In this document: positions 54,486-63,953 of the stretch, in pieces
How positions within the stretch are numbered: position 1 is the first letter of the stretch
Layout of the letters: every line of letters begins with the position of its first letter
NCBI RefSeq assembly: GCF_013523055.1
Contig: NZ_JAAMQM010000012.1
Coordinates: forward strand, 1-64,000
Length of the DNA stretch: 64,000 bases
Direction: 5' to 3'
Source of the DNA: Pseudomonas capeferrum
GTDB lineage: Bacteria > Pseudomonadota > Gammaproteobacteria > Pseudomonadales > Pseudomonadaceae
The notes under the pieces: model-generated
Told to the model about the DNA's origin: nothing
What the model saw: only the letters and a program-made list of their open reading frames with translations
The model's database searches: none
Made by a program: the position numbers and the translations under genes

Positions 54486-54944
54486 ATGGATAAATATGAT
54501 CGCCTGCTGCTTGGCGCCTTGTTGGAAAACGGTCGCGCGAGCTATGCGGAACTGGCGCGCAAGGTCAATCTGTCCGCCCCGGCCGTGGCCGAACGCGTTG
54601 CCAAGCTCGAGGCCAGCGGTGTCATCACGGGCTACCAGGCCAAGGTCGACCTGGGCAAGATCGGCCTGCCGATTCAGTGCTTGATCGAATTACGCCTGGG
54701 CAGCCACGGCAACCCACAGACCTACGAGGCGCTGGCGCGTATTCCCCAATTGACCGAGTGCCACCGGGTCACCGGTGATCCTTGCGTGATCATGCGGGCC
54801 GCCGTCGGCTCGATGAACGAGCTGGAGGACCTGATCAACCAGATCGCCCAGTTCGGCTTCAGCAAGACCTCGATCGTGCTCTCCAGCGCCATCGACCGGC
54901 GCGTGCCCCTGGATCATCTCGACAATGGTGGAAAAAAGGCCTGA
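54486..54944 (+). CDS. Lrp/AsnC-family regulator
   Basis: 152 residues: HTH in the first 55 (DKYDRLLLGALLENGRASYAELARKVNLSAPAVAERVAKLE, seen in parts), then the RAM ligand-binding domain with VTGDPCVIMRAAVGSM. Start at 54486 with GGAG five bases upstream. Divergent pairing with an amino-acid-type exporter suggests that it activates the exporter when an amino acid is in excess, as LysG- or Lrp-type regulators do elsewhere; inference. Confidence 0.88.
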   Translation: MDKYDRLLLGALLENGRASYAELARKVNLSAPAVAERVAKLEASGVITGYQAKVDLGKIGLPIQCLIELRLGSHGNPQTYEALARIPQLTECHRVTGDPCVIMRAAVGSMNELEDLINQIAQFGFSKTSIVLSSAIDRRVPLDHLDNGGKKA

Positions 54945-54989
54945 GCCCGCCACTTGGCAAGCCACATGCATCAAGCGCCAGGGGGCGTC

Positions 54990-55472
54990 TCAGTGACGCA
55001 GCAGCAACTGACCTTCGATGGGTACGTAGTGGCTAGCGGCACGGATCAGCGAAAGCGCCGTAAGACCCGGCACGCCATACACCACCGCTTCGACGCCGTG
55101 GCGCTGGATCACCCGCTCGAGCAGGACATCGAAATCGCCGTCGCCCGACGCCAGCACCACCTGATCGACTCGCGAGGCCGCGTCGACGACATCCAGGGTA
55201 ATGCCTACGTCCCAGTCCCCCTTGGCCGAGCCGTCGCTACGCTGGATGAAGGGTTTGAGACGTACGGTAAAGCCAAGGTTGCGCAGGATTTGCTGGAACT
55301 GCTGCTGTTTGCTGTCGCCACGATCGATGGCATAGGCCACGGCCTCGACGATTTCCCCCTGGCGACTGACATCGGCCCACAGCGCCGCGTAATTGAAATG
55401 ACAACCGTGCGCCTGGCGCACGGTGTAATAGAGGTTCTGCACATCGGCGAACAACGCGATCTTCTTCAACAC
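54990..55472 (-). CDS. NYN-domain (LabA/DUF88-like) protein
   Basis: 160 residues of a PIN-like nuclease fold. Acidic sites: LFADVQNLYYTV near residue 8, and VVLASGDGDFDVLLERV near 105, with a third Asp in DWDVGITLD. Bacterial NYN proteins are putative RNases of unknown target. The family starts at KKIALFADVQN, so a GTG at 55472 (or TTG at 55469) is chosen although no strong site is seen; the longer frame from 55550 is less likely. Single gene. Confidence 0.82.
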   Translation of the reverse strand: MLKKIALFADVQNLYYTVRQAHGCHFNYAALWADVSRQGEIVEAVAYAIDRGDSKQQQFQQILRNLGFTVRLKPFIQRSDGSAKGDWDVGITLDVVDAASRVDQVVLASGDGDFDVLLERVIQRHGVEAVVYGVPGLTALSLIRAASHYVPIEGQLLLRH

Positions 55473-55553
55473 GGGCCCTCGACACTCCGCCCGGCGACAG
55501 ACTGACGCCGTGATGGCGACCAGTATGCCAGCCAGGGCGGTGGGTGGCACGTG

Positions 55554-56291
55554 TCAGACGAAGGTGTCGTCGTCCGAGAAGAAGCCGCCCTCATCGCTGT
55601 CGTAGTCGGTATCGGCGAAGCCGCCCTGGTCCTGTCCATGATCGGTGTTGTCGGCGACCTGGTGCTGGGCGCCATCGTCCTGCCAGCCACCCTGGTCGCT
55701 GGCTGCCGCCGGCTCTTCCTTGATGGCCTCGACCACTTCTTCGGGGCGATCATGGAACATGCTGCTGATACCTTGCGCCAGCAGCACGCCCCCGGCAACG
55801 CCGGCCGCCGTCTGCAAGGCACCACTCATGAACCCGCCGCCACCTGCGCGCGCGGCGGCCGGAGCCGCGTTGAAGCCCGATCGTTGCGGCTGGCCATAAG
55901 GACGGGCCGGTTCGCGCCAGCCACCGCCCGACGCGGGGGGCGGCGCAACCGAACGTTCGGGCTGCGGCGCTGGCGGACGGCTACCCGCACCGAACAGGCT
56001 CGACAGGAAGCCGCCACCGTTGCCCGGATTCGTTGCCGACGACGCAGCCTGAGCCTGGGCTCGCGCCTGCTTGAGTTCGGCCTCAAGCTGCTTGTTCTGT
56101 TCATCCATGCGCTTGAGGGCGGCCTCCTGCACGAGGATGGCCTGGGCCATGTAGTAAGGTGCCGCGGGCTGCTGCCGGACATGCTCCTCGATGCGCGACT
56201 GAGCCTGCGCGTCACGCGGCTGGCTCGGATCCTCAGCCTGCTTGATCCTGCCAAACAGGCCGTCGATCAGGGTTTGTTCTTCAGTGTTCAT
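55554..56291 (-). CDS. DUF2076 family protein
   Basis: 245 residues: an N-terminal helical part MNTEEQTLIDGLFGRIKQAE, a coiled-coil near residues 60-85 (EAALKRMDEQNKQLEAELKQA), a low-complexity Pro/Gly/Arg middle, a Gly-rich hydrophobic stretch (GALQTAAGVAGGVLLAQGI) and a very acidic tail ending DSDEGGFFSDDD. This matches DUF2076, described as a putative periplasmic ligand-binding or envelope protein, though no signal peptide is seen. Function unknown. Confidence 0.85.
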   Translation of the reverse strand: MNTEEQTLIDGLFGRIKQAEDPSQPRDAQAQSRIEEHVRQQPAAPYYMAQAILVQEAALKRMDEQNKQLEAELKQARAQAQAASSATNPGNGGGFLSSLFGAGSRPPAPQPERSVAPPPASGGGWREPARPYGQPQRSGFNAAPAAARAGGGGFMSGALQTAAGVAGGVLLAQGISSMFHDRPEEVVEAIKEEPAAASDQGGWQDDGAQHQVADNTDHGQDQGGFADTDYDSDEGGFFSDDDTFV

Positions 56292-56455
56292 GGCTAACCT
56301 CATGCAAGAATCGACAAGCGGCGGTACATCGGATTGCTTCAAAGATGGGGACGCAGCGCTCTGATTCAATCACTGGGCATGTGAAACTTTCTTCAGCATG
56401 CCCCGCGTGTGGGCTAAAGTTACGCCCTGCTTTTTCTTCCATGCGATGTCGACCG

Positions 56456-57112
56456 ATGAATCCGTTTAGCGTTCTGCGAGACTCTCTGTATTTCTTCCGC
56501 CGCCACCTGCTGGCAATCGCCCAGCTGTGCTTGCCCCTGGTGGTCCTCGAGGCCCTGTGCACGCAGTTGCTGTTGCGCCAGATGGGCGAGCAGGCACTGC
56601 CGACCTATGGCCTGCTCGTCAGCCTGTTGTTCTACCCCCTGTACAGCGCGGCGCTGATTCTTTACCTCGATACCCGCAGCAATGGCCAGCTCACGGCCAA
56701 ACGTGACCTGTTCGCCCGCGCCGTGCAGTTATGGCCGGCCTTGGCGCTGCTGATCCTCGTGAGTTCCTTGCTGATCATGGCTGGCCTGGCGCTGTTCGTC
56801 CTGCCGGGGATCTGGGTGATGATCAACCTGGTATTCGCCGAATACCTGCTGGTGCTGCGCGGTTTGCCGATGCTGGAGTCGATGCGCGAAAGCGCGCGGA
56901 TGACCACCGGCCACTTCATGCAGATCCTGGTTTGCGTGCTGGCGGTGCTGGCGCCGATCTGGCTGCTCGATGGGTTGTTCCTGTCGCTGTTCCCCGAACC
57001 ACAACCGGCGCTGGAGCTGGCCCTCGACAGCCTAGGCAGTTTCCTGCAGCTGTTCAGCAGTGTCGTGCTCTACCGCCTGTTCACGCTGCTGGAGGCGCAG
57101 GCAGGGGCTTGA
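56456..57112 (+). CDS. YciC-family inner-membrane protein
   Basis: 218 residues with about six hydrophobic segments: NPFSVLRDSLYFFRRHLLAI start, FVLPGIWVMINLVFAEYLLVL and ESMRESARMTTGHF, which fits the YciC (UPF0259) family. Function unknown. Start at 56456; the longer frame lacks support. About 60 bases before the EEP gene. Confidence 0.85.
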   Translation: MNPFSVLRDSLYFFRRHLLAIAQLCLPLVVLEALCTQLLLRQMGEQALPTYGLLVSLLFYPLYSAALILYLDTRSNGQLTAKRDLFARAVQLWPALALLILVSSLLIMAGLALFVLPGIWVMINLVFAEYLLVLRGLPMLESMRESARMTTGHFMQILVCVLAVLAPIWLLDGLFLSLFPEPQPALELALDSLGSFLQLFSSVVLYRLFTLLEAQAGA

Positions 57113-57173
57113 GCTGGCCTGTCGGTCGACGGCTCGGTTATGCTGCGCCGACCCGCACCGACAAGCCGAGCCG

Positions 57174-58250
57174 ATGACCCGACTACTGCGCAACGTCCTG
57201 CTGTTTCTCCTGCTACTGTTCGCCCTGCTCTGGCTGCTCGCCAAGTACCTGGGCTGGCAGCCCGCCCCGCGCGAGCCCGTCACCGCCAGTTGTCGCAGCC
57301 AGGCTGCGGCGCTGGTACCGGGGCAGCCGCTCAAGGTGATGACCTGGAATATCCAGTACCTGGCCGGCAAGCGCTATGTCTTCTGGCACGACCAGGCTCG
57401 TGGCGCCGATACGCGTCCCAGCGCGCAAGACCTGGCCTTCAACCTCGACGAAGTGACGCGGGTGATTCGTGCCGAACAGCCGGATGTCGTGCTGCTACAG
57501 GAAGTGGACAAAGGCGCCAAAGCCACCGACCAGCAAGACCAACTGGCGCTGCTGCGCGAGCGTCTGGCCGATCTGTATCCCTGCGCCGCGCAGGCTTATG
57601 ACTGGAAAGCCGACTTTGTTCCCGATCGGCATATCCTGGGCAGTGTCGGGCGCACCCTGGCCACTCTCAGTCGCTATCCCATCGGCAAGGCCGAGCGCCT
57701 GCAGTTGCCCAACGCCGCCGACAACACCTTCACCCGCTTGCTGGAAGGCCAACCAGCCCTGTTGGTCAGCTACCTGCCCATGGGCGATAGCGGGCGTCTC
57801 GCTGTGCTCAATACTCGATTGTCGGCCTACCGACCTGGCAGCGATCTGCAGCGTCGACAGGTCGAGCATGTGGCCAAGGTACTCGATCGCCTGGAGAGCC
57901 AAGGCACGCCGTGGATCATCGGCGGCGACTTCAATCTCCTGCCTCTGGGTCAGCATCGCCGCCTGCCTGCCGCGCAGCGCAATGCCTACTCCGCCGACAG
58001 CGACCTGCACCTGCTATGGGACAAGTACCCGATGATCCCCGATAACGCCGAGGCCAGCGGTGCCGAACGTAGCGCCTGGCTCACCCACTTCCCTAACGAT
58101 CCCGGTATCGCTGCCCCTGATCGCACCCTGGACTACCTGCTGCACAGCCCACGGCTGCAGCGCCTGGACGCGAAGGTATTGCAGCAGGATGCCTTGCAGA
58201 TCTCGGATCATCTGCCGGTCAGTGCACGGTTGGTGTTGCCGGCACGGTAG
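57174..58250 (+). CDS. endonuclease/exonuclease/phosphatase-family protein
   Basis: 358 residues: an N-terminal membrane helix (LLFLLLLFALLWLLAKYLG) then the EEP fold with VMTWNIQYLAG, LLQEVDKGA, IIGGDFNLLP and a final ISDHLPVSARL, so the metal and catalytic Asp/His/Asn set is complete. It is exported or membrane-anchored and faces the periplasm. Substrate (nucleic acid, phospholipid or inositol phosphate) is unknown. Confidence 0.88.
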   Translation: MTRLLRNVLLFLLLLFALLWLLAKYLGWQPAPREPVTASCRSQAAALVPGQPLKVMTWNIQYLAGKRYVFWHDQARGADTRPSAQDLAFNLDEVTRVIRAEQPDVVLLQEVDKGAKATDQQDQLALLRERLADLYPCAAQAYDWKADFVPDRHILGSVGRTLATLSRYPIGKAERLQLPNAADNTFTRLLEGQPALLVSYLPMGDSGRLAVLNTRLSAYRPGSDLQRRQVEHVAKVLDRLESQGTPWIIGGDFNLLPLGQHRRLPAAQRNAYSADSDLHLLWDKYPMIPDNAEASGAERSAWLTHFPNDPGIAAPDRTLDYLLHSPRLQRLDAKVLQQDALQISDHLPVSARLVLPAR

Positions 58251-58411
58251 CCAAGGCCGCCTGAACGGCAATGGACGGACCACGGGGTGATAACGGAGAT
58301 GCCCGCGGTCCACCAGTGCTCAAGTTCAATGGGCAAGCCCGCTCTCCTGCGCTTGCTTGGCAACGCGTGCATCAAGGAAACGCTTCTTTCTCCCACCCTG
58401 GTATCCAGAGA

Positions 58412-58451
58412 CTTAGGGTGCGTGGCTTGTGTCGTCGACACATTCCCTAAG
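58412..58451. promoter_or_regulatory. nested palindrome just upstream of a hypothetical gene
   Basis: CTTAGGG (58412-58418) and CCCTAAG (58445-58451) are outer inverted arms; inside lies the 15-base palindrome TGTGTCGTCGACACA (58428-58442). The site ends six bases before the Shine-Dalgarno of the next gene, so it could be an operator or a leader hairpin. Confidence 0.45.
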
Positions 58452-58467
58452 ACGAAATGGAGTTCCT

Positions 58468-58968
58468 ATGACTGACAAACCCGATGATGCCCAATGGGGA
58501 GACATCAATGATTCTTTCCTGGGGCAGATCTACCTGGTGCGAGATGAGCAGTGCATTCCGCTGCGCCTGAGCCGCGCCGATGACCGATTCACCTGGACCG
58601 GCGTGGAGAGCCATGACTGGTTGCAAGCCGGAGGCCAGGAAGCCTCCCCAGTCTTCAAGTTCGTTTTCCATTCGAGGACAGATGACCGCATTCATGTCCA
58701 TGTACTGGGCACTGGCAGTCACAGCGGCAAGAAACTGGGTATCAGCCGTAATGGTTACCTGGGCCTCTACCGCGTCGCCGAGGTCGTCGATCACCTCAAG
58801 CTCGAGCCGCTGAATTGGGAGCAAGACCTGCTCCGCTGCCGGCTGAGAGATCATCTGGGACATCAGGTCAAGGCCGAGCCTGACCATGACAATCGTAAAG
58901 TAAGGGATGCCGTCTTTCTGACCACTGGCGAAGGCGCCGTGCATGACTATGTCATACGGCGGGTCTGA
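58468..58968 (+). CDS. hypothetical protein, possibly beta-trefoil-like
   Basis: 166 residues with no family recognised. GGAGTT precedes the ATG at 58468. The sequence is rich in short strands with recurring turn motifs (GQIYLVRDEQCIPLRLSR, FVFHSRTDDRIHVHVLGT, KLGISRNGYLGLYRVAEVV), which is reminiscent of beta-trefoil folds (the K-L-G-I-S-R-N-G-Y-L-G string). No signal peptide. A palindrome sits just upstream. Convergent with hrpB, 24 bases apart. Confidence 0.6.
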   Translation: MTDKPDDAQWGDINDSFLGQIYLVRDEQCIPLRLSRADDRFTWTGVESHDWLQAGGQEASPVFKFVFHSRTDDRIHVHVLGTGSHSGKKLGISRNGYLGLYRVAEVVDHLKLEPLNWEQDLLRCRLRDHLGHQVKAEPDHDNRKVRDAVFLTTGEGAVHDYVIRRV

Positions 58969-58992
58969 AAAGACGACTCACTGACGCCGGCC

Positions 58993-61521
58993 TCATCCTT
59001 TCCTCGGTTTGGCCCGCGCGGTGGCTTCCGCCACCAGCGGGTCATCCGGCCAATAGTGCTTGGGATACCGTCCCTTGAGATCTTTCTTCACCTCGGCGTA
59101 GGTCGTTCGCCAGAAATTGGCCAGGTCCTGTGTCACCTGCACCGGGCGACGAGCGGGTGACAACAAGTGTAATTTGACCTGCAACCGGCCCTGGGCGATG
59201 CGCGGTGTATCCGCCAAGCCGAAAAGCTCCTGCAGGCGCACGGCCAGGATGGGAGGCGTTTCGCTGTAGTCCAGGCGAATGTTCGAGCCGGAAGGCACGC
59301 CCAGGTGCACGGGCGCCTGCTCCTCCAGGCGTTGGGGAAGTGGCCAGGGCAGCAGATTGCGCAGCAGCGATGAGAGATCCAGTTGGGCGAAATGACTCAG
59401 GCGCGAAACCTTGCCCAGGTAAGGCTGCAACCAGTTTTCAAGCGAGACGAGCAAGGCGGTGTCGCTCAGATCGGGCCATTCGCTTTGACCGTTTCGTTCC
59501 AGGTCCAATTGACGCAACAGAGATACTCGCGCCTGCCATTGGCGCAGTTCCGGCGTCCAGGGCAGCAGCGCAAGTCCCTTGCGCCGCACCAGGCCCACCA
59601 ATGCGCGCGCGCGGGCATCTTCGTCAAGGCCGGGCAATGGCTCGCGGCTGAGCACCAGTTCGCCAACCTTGCGCTGACGCTCGGCGCGAAGCACCTGTTC
59701 GCGGTCATCCCAATCAAGAATGTCCAAGGTCTCGACCTGTTCGGCCAATACCCCATCGAACAGGGTCGGATCGAAGTCGGCCGCGAGGTAGATACGTTCC
59801 TCGCGCTGCCCATGGCGACTGCCCAGGTCAGCGATCACCAACCAAGGGTGTTTCATCAAGGCATCGGCTACACCGAACAGCGCGGCGCGGCCATTGGCCA
59901 GGCGATATTCCGCGCCACCCTCACGTCGTTGCTGGGCGACACGATCAGGGTAGGCCAGAGCCAGCAAGGCCCCAAGCCAACGAGGATGATCCGGATCGGC
60001 GACCGGGGAGCCCGCCTTGCCACGCAGTTGGGCGCGGTACTGGCGTGCCAGTTGCCGCGCTCGCTGAACCCCGCCCTGACTGCCACGCGACGCCCGGATC
60101 TCGCCACCCAACAGCGCCAGGCGGCTGTGCAGGTCGGCGCCCTGCCCCCTGAGAATATCGCGCTCCCCCAGCAGCGCGGCGACATCGCAGGCCATTTCCG
60201 CCAAGCCCAGCGAATGGCCGCGTAGCAGCAAGTGCGCGATACGTGGGTGGGCAGGTAATTGCGCCATGGCTTGACCATGATCGTTCAAGCTGTCGCGAGT
60301 GCCTGGCTTGCAGGCGCCCAGCCGGACAAGCAGGTCCTGAGCCTGGGCATAAGCCGCTGCAGGTGGCTGGTCGAGCCAGCGCAACTGATCCGGCGCGACC
60401 CCCCAACGTGCCAGTTGCAAGGCCAGGCCGGCAAGATCGGCCTGAAGGATCTCGGCGCTGCCGTGTGCCGCCAGTTGTTCATGCTGGGCCTCGGACCAGA
60501 GGCGATAGCACACGCCCGGCTCCAATCGACCGGCCCGACCTGCTCGTTGGGTGGCGCTGGCTCGGGAGATACGCTGGGTGTCCAGGCGGGTCATGCCGCT
60601 GCCTGGGTCGAACCGCGGCACCCGCGCCAGCCCCGCGTCGATGACCACGCGCACGCCATCGATGGTCAGACTGGTTTCGGCGATGTTGGTGGCCAGCACG
60701 ATCTTGCGCTGCCCCACGGGCGCGGGCTCGATGGCGGCGCGCTGGGCGTTCAGGTCAAGCTCGCCGTGAAGCGGGCAGAGCAGGATGTCCCCGCGTTCGC
60801 CCAGCACCTCTTGCAAGGACTGATGCACCCTGCGGATCTCGGCCTGCCCCGGCAGAAAGACCAGCAAGCTGCCGTCTTCATCGGTCACCGCCTGCACGAC
60901 GGTGTCCACTACACGCGGCTCGATGAACTCGCCTGGCTGGAAGGGACGCCCCCAGTGTGTCTGCACTGGGTGCATGCGCCCTTGGCTGCTGACTATCGGT
61001 GCCTCGTCGAGCAGACGCGACAGCCGCTCGCCTTCCAGGGTCGCGGACATCAGCAGAATCTTCAGCGGCGGATCGTCGCGCAACAGTTCACGGCCGTTGA
61101 GACTCAGGGCCAGTGCCAGGTCAGCATCGAGACTCCGCTCGTGGAACTCGTCGAAAATGAGCAGTCCTACCCCGTCCAGCGCCGGGTCGGCCTGCAGACG
61201 ACGGGTGAGAATGCCTTCGGTGACGACTTCGATGCGCGTATTCGGACCAATCTTGCTGTCCAGGCGAATGCGGTAGCCGACAGTCTCGCCTACCTTTTCG
61301 CCCAGTTCGCTCGCCAATCGTTCCGCTGCCGCGCGCGCGGCCAAGCGGCGGGGTTCGAGCATGATGATGCGCTGCCCGGCCAGCCAGGGCTCGTCGAGCA
61401 GGGCCAACGGCACGCGCGTGGTCTTGCCGGCACCGGGCGGCGCTTCGAGCACGGCTTCGTGGCGTTCTTTCAAGGCCTGGCGCAAGGCAGGCAATACGGC
61501 ATCGATCGGTAGTGAAATCAT
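58993..61521 (-). CDS. hrpB: ATP-dependent helicase HrpB
   Basis: 842-residue DExH helicase. Walker A PPGAGKTTRVPLAL, DExH box FDEFHERSLDADL, SATLEGERL, then LATNIAETSLTIDGV and QRAGRAGR. The C-terminal half has the HrpB-specific domain. Targets are unclear; it is an RNA helicase-like protein. Start at 61521, since the family begins at LPIDAVLP; the frame extends back to 62253 without support. Divergent from a lipoprotein gene. Confidence 0.93.
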   Translation of the reverse strand: MISLPIDAVLPALRQALKERHEAVLEAPPGAGKTTRVPLALLDEPWLAGQRIIMLEPRRLAARAAAERLASELGEKVGETVGYRIRLDSKIGPNTRIEVVTEGILTRRLQADPALDGVGLLIFDEFHERSLDADLALALSLNGRELLRDDPPLKILLMSATLEGERLSRLLDEAPIVSSQGRMHPVQTHWGRPFQPGEFIEPRVVDTVVQAVTDEDGSLLVFLPGQAEIRRVHQSLQEVLGERGDILLCPLHGELDLNAQRAAIEPAPVGQRKIVLATNIAETSLTIDGVRVVIDAGLARVPRFDPGSGMTRLDTQRISRASATQRAGRAGRLEPGVCYRLWSEAQHEQLAAHGSAEILQADLAGLALQLARWGVAPDQLRWLDQPPAAAYAQAQDLLVRLGACKPGTRDSLNDHGQAMAQLPAHPRIAHLLLRGHSLGLAEMACDVAALLGERDILRGQGADLHSRLALLGGEIRASRGSQGGVQRARQLARQYRAQLRGKAGSPVADPDHPRWLGALLALAYPDRVAQQRREGGAEYRLANGRAALFGVADALMKHPWLVIADLGSRHGQREERIYLAADFDPTLFDGVLAEQVETLDILDWDDREQVLRAERQRKVGELVLSREPLPGLDEDARARALVGLVRRKGLALLPWTPELRQWQARVSLLRQLDLERNGQSEWPDLSDTALLVSLENWLQPYLGKVSRLSHFAQLDLSSLLRNLLPWPLPQRLEEQAPVHLGVPSGSNIRLDYSETPPILAVRLQELFGLADTPRIAQGRLQVKLHLLSPARRPVQVTQDLANFWRTTYAEVKKDLKGRYPKHYWPDDPLVAEATARAKPRKG

Positions 61522-61638
61522 GGTGGTCCTCGGGCAGGCCGACGAGTATAACGGCGAACCTGGCGTCTCTTGCCATGGTCCTAGTAGTGGATGCAGGCTC
61601 ATGACCTGTACCGTTGCGCTTTCATTCCGGAGATTCAC

Positions 61639-62058
61639 ATGCGTATCCCTTCCCGTGTCATCGGTAGTGCTCTGGTCGCTACCCTGCTGACCCAGCTGAC
61701 GGCCTGCGGCACCTTGTTCTACCCCGATCGCCGTGGGCAGATCGAAGGTCGGATCGACCCGGTGGTCGCCGCTCTCGATGCCATCGGCATCCTGTTCTAT
61801 GTCATCCCTGGGTTGATCGCATTCGGCATAGACTTCGCCACTGGCGCGATCTACTACCCCGGTGGCGCCACCGCGCAGGTCGCGCCGGAAAAGCTCAAGC
61901 AAGCCATTACCGCCGACGGCCAGGTCGACAAGGCCAAGCTTCAGGCCATTCTGGAAAGCGAGCTGGGCCAACGCCTGCCGTTGAACGATCCACGCCTGAT
62001 CCAGCATCGCGGCAGCGTCGAGCAACTGGCTGCCTACGGTCTGGCGCCAGCGGCCTGA
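61639..62058 (+). CDS. small lipoprotein, function unknown
   Basis: 139 residues with a lipobox LTACG near residue 22 and one hydrophobic segment (AIGILFYVIPGLIAFGIDFATGA). A conserved start after the lipobox, GTLFYPDRRGQIEGRIDPVV, is seen in many pseudomonads, sometimes mislabelled as polynucleotide phosphorylase. The start at 61639 has CCGGAG upstream. Probably inner- or outer-membrane anchored. Confidence 0.75.
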   Translation: MRIPSRVIGSALVATLLTQLTACGTLFYPDRRGQIEGRIDPVVAALDAIGILFYVIPGLIAFGIDFATGAIYYPGGATAQVAPEKLKQAITADGQVDKAKLQAILESELGQRLPLNDPRLIQHRGSVEQLAAYGLAPAA

Positions 62059-62080
62059 TCGCCATGAAGACAGTGGCAGC

Positions 62081-62950
62081 ATGAACCCGACAGCCGAGCA
62101 CCAACGGCTCCTGCGTCTGGCGACGCGGGCTTCGCTTGCCGTCGCCAGCATTCTGGTGGTGAGCAAGGCCATCGGCTGGTGGCTCAGTGGTTCGGTAAGC
62201 CTGCTGGCGGGGCTGACCGATTCGGCCCTGGACGCGGTCGCGTCATTGCTCAACCTGCTGGCGGTACATTACGCGCTACGTCCGGCTGACGACGATCACC
62301 GGTTTGGCCATGGCAAGGCCGAGGCAATGGCGGGAATGGCCCAAGCCCTGTTCATCGGGGCCAGCGCGGCATTGATCGGTGTGCAGGCGTTCGGGCGCCT
62401 GCAGTCGCCGCAACCACTGGGCGACACGGGCGTCGGTATTGCGGTGATGCTGCTGTCGCTGGGGCTGACCGTGGCCTTGCTGGCCTTCCAGCGCAAGGTC
62501 ATCCGCGCAACCGGCTCCACGGCGGTACGCGCCGACTCCCTGCATTACCGCTCCGACCTGCTGCTCAACGGCAGCATTCTGCTCGCTCTGCTACTGGCAC
62601 GCATGGGCTGGCCGCAGCTGGATGCCCTGTTTGGCCTGGGCATCGCGTTCTACATCCTCTGGAGCGCCTTGCAGATCGCCCGGGAAAGTACAGCGATCCT
62701 GATGGACCAGGAACTGCCGGTGGATATCGGCCAGCAGATGCTCGAGGTCGTCTGTGCGATCCCCGGGGTAAAGGGCGCGCATGACCTGCGTACCCGCGTA
62801 TCGGGAAGCCATTGGTTCGTTCAGGTGCATCTGGAACTGCCGGGAGACCTGCCACTTCATGATGCCCACGCCTTGTGCGTGCAAGCGTCCGCCGCCATTC
62901 GCCAACGGTATCCGCGGGCGGATGTGATAGTGCATGCCGATCCGGTCTGA
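62081..62950 (+). CDS. cation diffusion facilitator (FieF-like)
   Basis: 289 residues with six membrane helices and a cytoplasmic C-terminal domain. Metal-site acidic residues are in GLTDSALDAVASLL (helix 2), DDHRFGHGKAEAMAG and RADSLHYRSDLLLN (helix 5), the FieF/YiiP pattern for Zn, Fe or Cd efflux. About 20 bases after the lipoprotein gene, so the two may be cotranscribed. Confidence 0.92.
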   Translation: MNPTAEHQRLLRLATRASLAVASILVVSKAIGWWLSGSVSLLAGLTDSALDAVASLLNLLAVHYALRPADDDHRFGHGKAEAMAGMAQALFIGASAALIGVQAFGRLQSPQPLGDTGVGIAVMLLSLGLTVALLAFQRKVIRATGSTAVRADSLHYRSDLLLNGSILLALLLARMGWPQLDALFGLGIAFYILWSALQIARESTAILMDQELPVDIGQQMLEVVCAIPGVKGAHDLRTRVSGSHWFVQVHLELPGDLPLHDAHALCVQASAAIRQRYPRADVIVHADPV

Positions 62951-63019
62951 GCGGATCATGTCGATCTGCAGATCGCACGGCTGCAACCCTTTCGACCGCA
63001 TGCTTGCGCTCGCCGAGGT

Positions 63020-63847
63020 TCAGTTCACGCTGTAGCCTCGCCCGCTCAGGCACGCGCCCAATGCTCGCCGGTAAGTGTCGGCGACATTGGGCGGTGGCGC
63101 GTGGGATGCCGCGGCAGGGTCGAATCCTGACTGATCTACGGCCCAGCGATGGCACTGGTAGCGATCTTCGTCCTGCTGCTGCGGGAGTTGTCCGTACAAG
63201 GGATAGGCGATCAGGTCGTAGCCGCCTGCTGCCTGAGATGCAGGAGCCGGCGCAAGGGTCGGGGGATTGACCACGACGTACTCGCCGGTATCCGACAGGT
63301 ATTGGTAGTAGGTGTCCGCCGCCAGGAAGAACAGCGCGCCGCCCACCCAGACCTCCTGCGCATAACTGGGCAGGGAAGTGACGCGTACCCCATAGGGTGG
63401 GCGTATTACCACATAGCCGCTACTGTGGGGACGATACCAATAACCGTCCGAATAGAAGTATTCCTCGCCTCGATAGGGGACTTTCCAGTAGCGATCCGGG
63501 AAACGGTCGATGGTATGCCCAGGACGATACTGCGGTCCGCTCCCCCAGCCGCTGCCATGCCCATCGGGACGCCCGGCCCAATCGCCGCCCGGGCGCTGCC
63601 CCGCCCCCCCGGCCTGCCAGTGGCGACTGTCACCGGAGCGCCGCGGTATGTCCTGGTAATGCCCTTGGCGCGGTGCCTGGGTCTGGCGGACTTCGTCACG
63701 CGAGTTCAGCGGCGAGCTACCTGCGCCGTTGGGATCCCGTGGGGCATGCCGGTCATGGCCGTCACCGGGCCCCTGGGCCGCGGCAGCCAGACCGATTCCC
63801 ATGCACAGTAAACCGATTCCCGCCAACCGCCAGACGCGCATACCCAT
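63020..63847 (-). CDS. DUF6515 family secreted protein
   Basis: 275 residues with a signal sequence (LAGIGLLCMGIGLAAAAQ), a low-complexity Gly/Arg/His/Gln-rich part and a C-terminal domain with YFYSDGYWYRPHSSGYVVIRPP, GGALFFLAADTYYQYL and a final CxxWAVDQSGFDP segment. The aromatic repeats match DUF6515. Function unknown. The second ATG at 63841 is possible. Confidence 0.78.
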   Translation of the reverse strand: MGMRVWRLAGIGLLCMGIGLAAAAQGPGDGHDRHAPRDPNGAGSSPLNSRDEVRQTQAPRQGHYQDIPRRSGDSRHWQAGGAGQRPGGDWAGRPDGHGSGWGSGPQYRPGHTIDRFPDRYWKVPYRGEEYFYSDGYWYRPHSSGYVVIRPPYGVRVTSLPSYAQEVWVGGALFFLAADTYYQYLSDTGEYVVVNPPTLAPAPASQAAGGYDLIAYPLYGQLPQQQDEDRYQCHRWAVDQSGFDPAAASHAPPPNVADTYRRALGACLSGRGYSVN

Positions 63848-63927
63848 GGTGCCCTCTCGACAAAACTGCCTCTATACGACTGGCAGTCTATCGCGAGCCT
63901 TGCCCGTACAGATGAAATCCAGGCATG

Positions 63928-63953
63928 AAAAAAGGGAGGCCTCAGGGCCTCCC
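63928..63953 (-). terminator. terminator of a leftward gene that lies beyond the window
   Basis: Stem GGGAGGCC/GGCCTCCC (63934-63941 and 63946-63953) with a TCAG loop, followed on the minus strand by six T residues (63933-63928). It therefore ends a transcript coming from the right, outside the window. Nothing else is recognised between here and 64000. Confidence 0.85.

Noticed and set aside
61522..62253. N-terminal extension of hrpB
   Set aside because: It lies antisense to a lipoprotein gene and the CDF start; HrpB normally begins at the chosen ATG.
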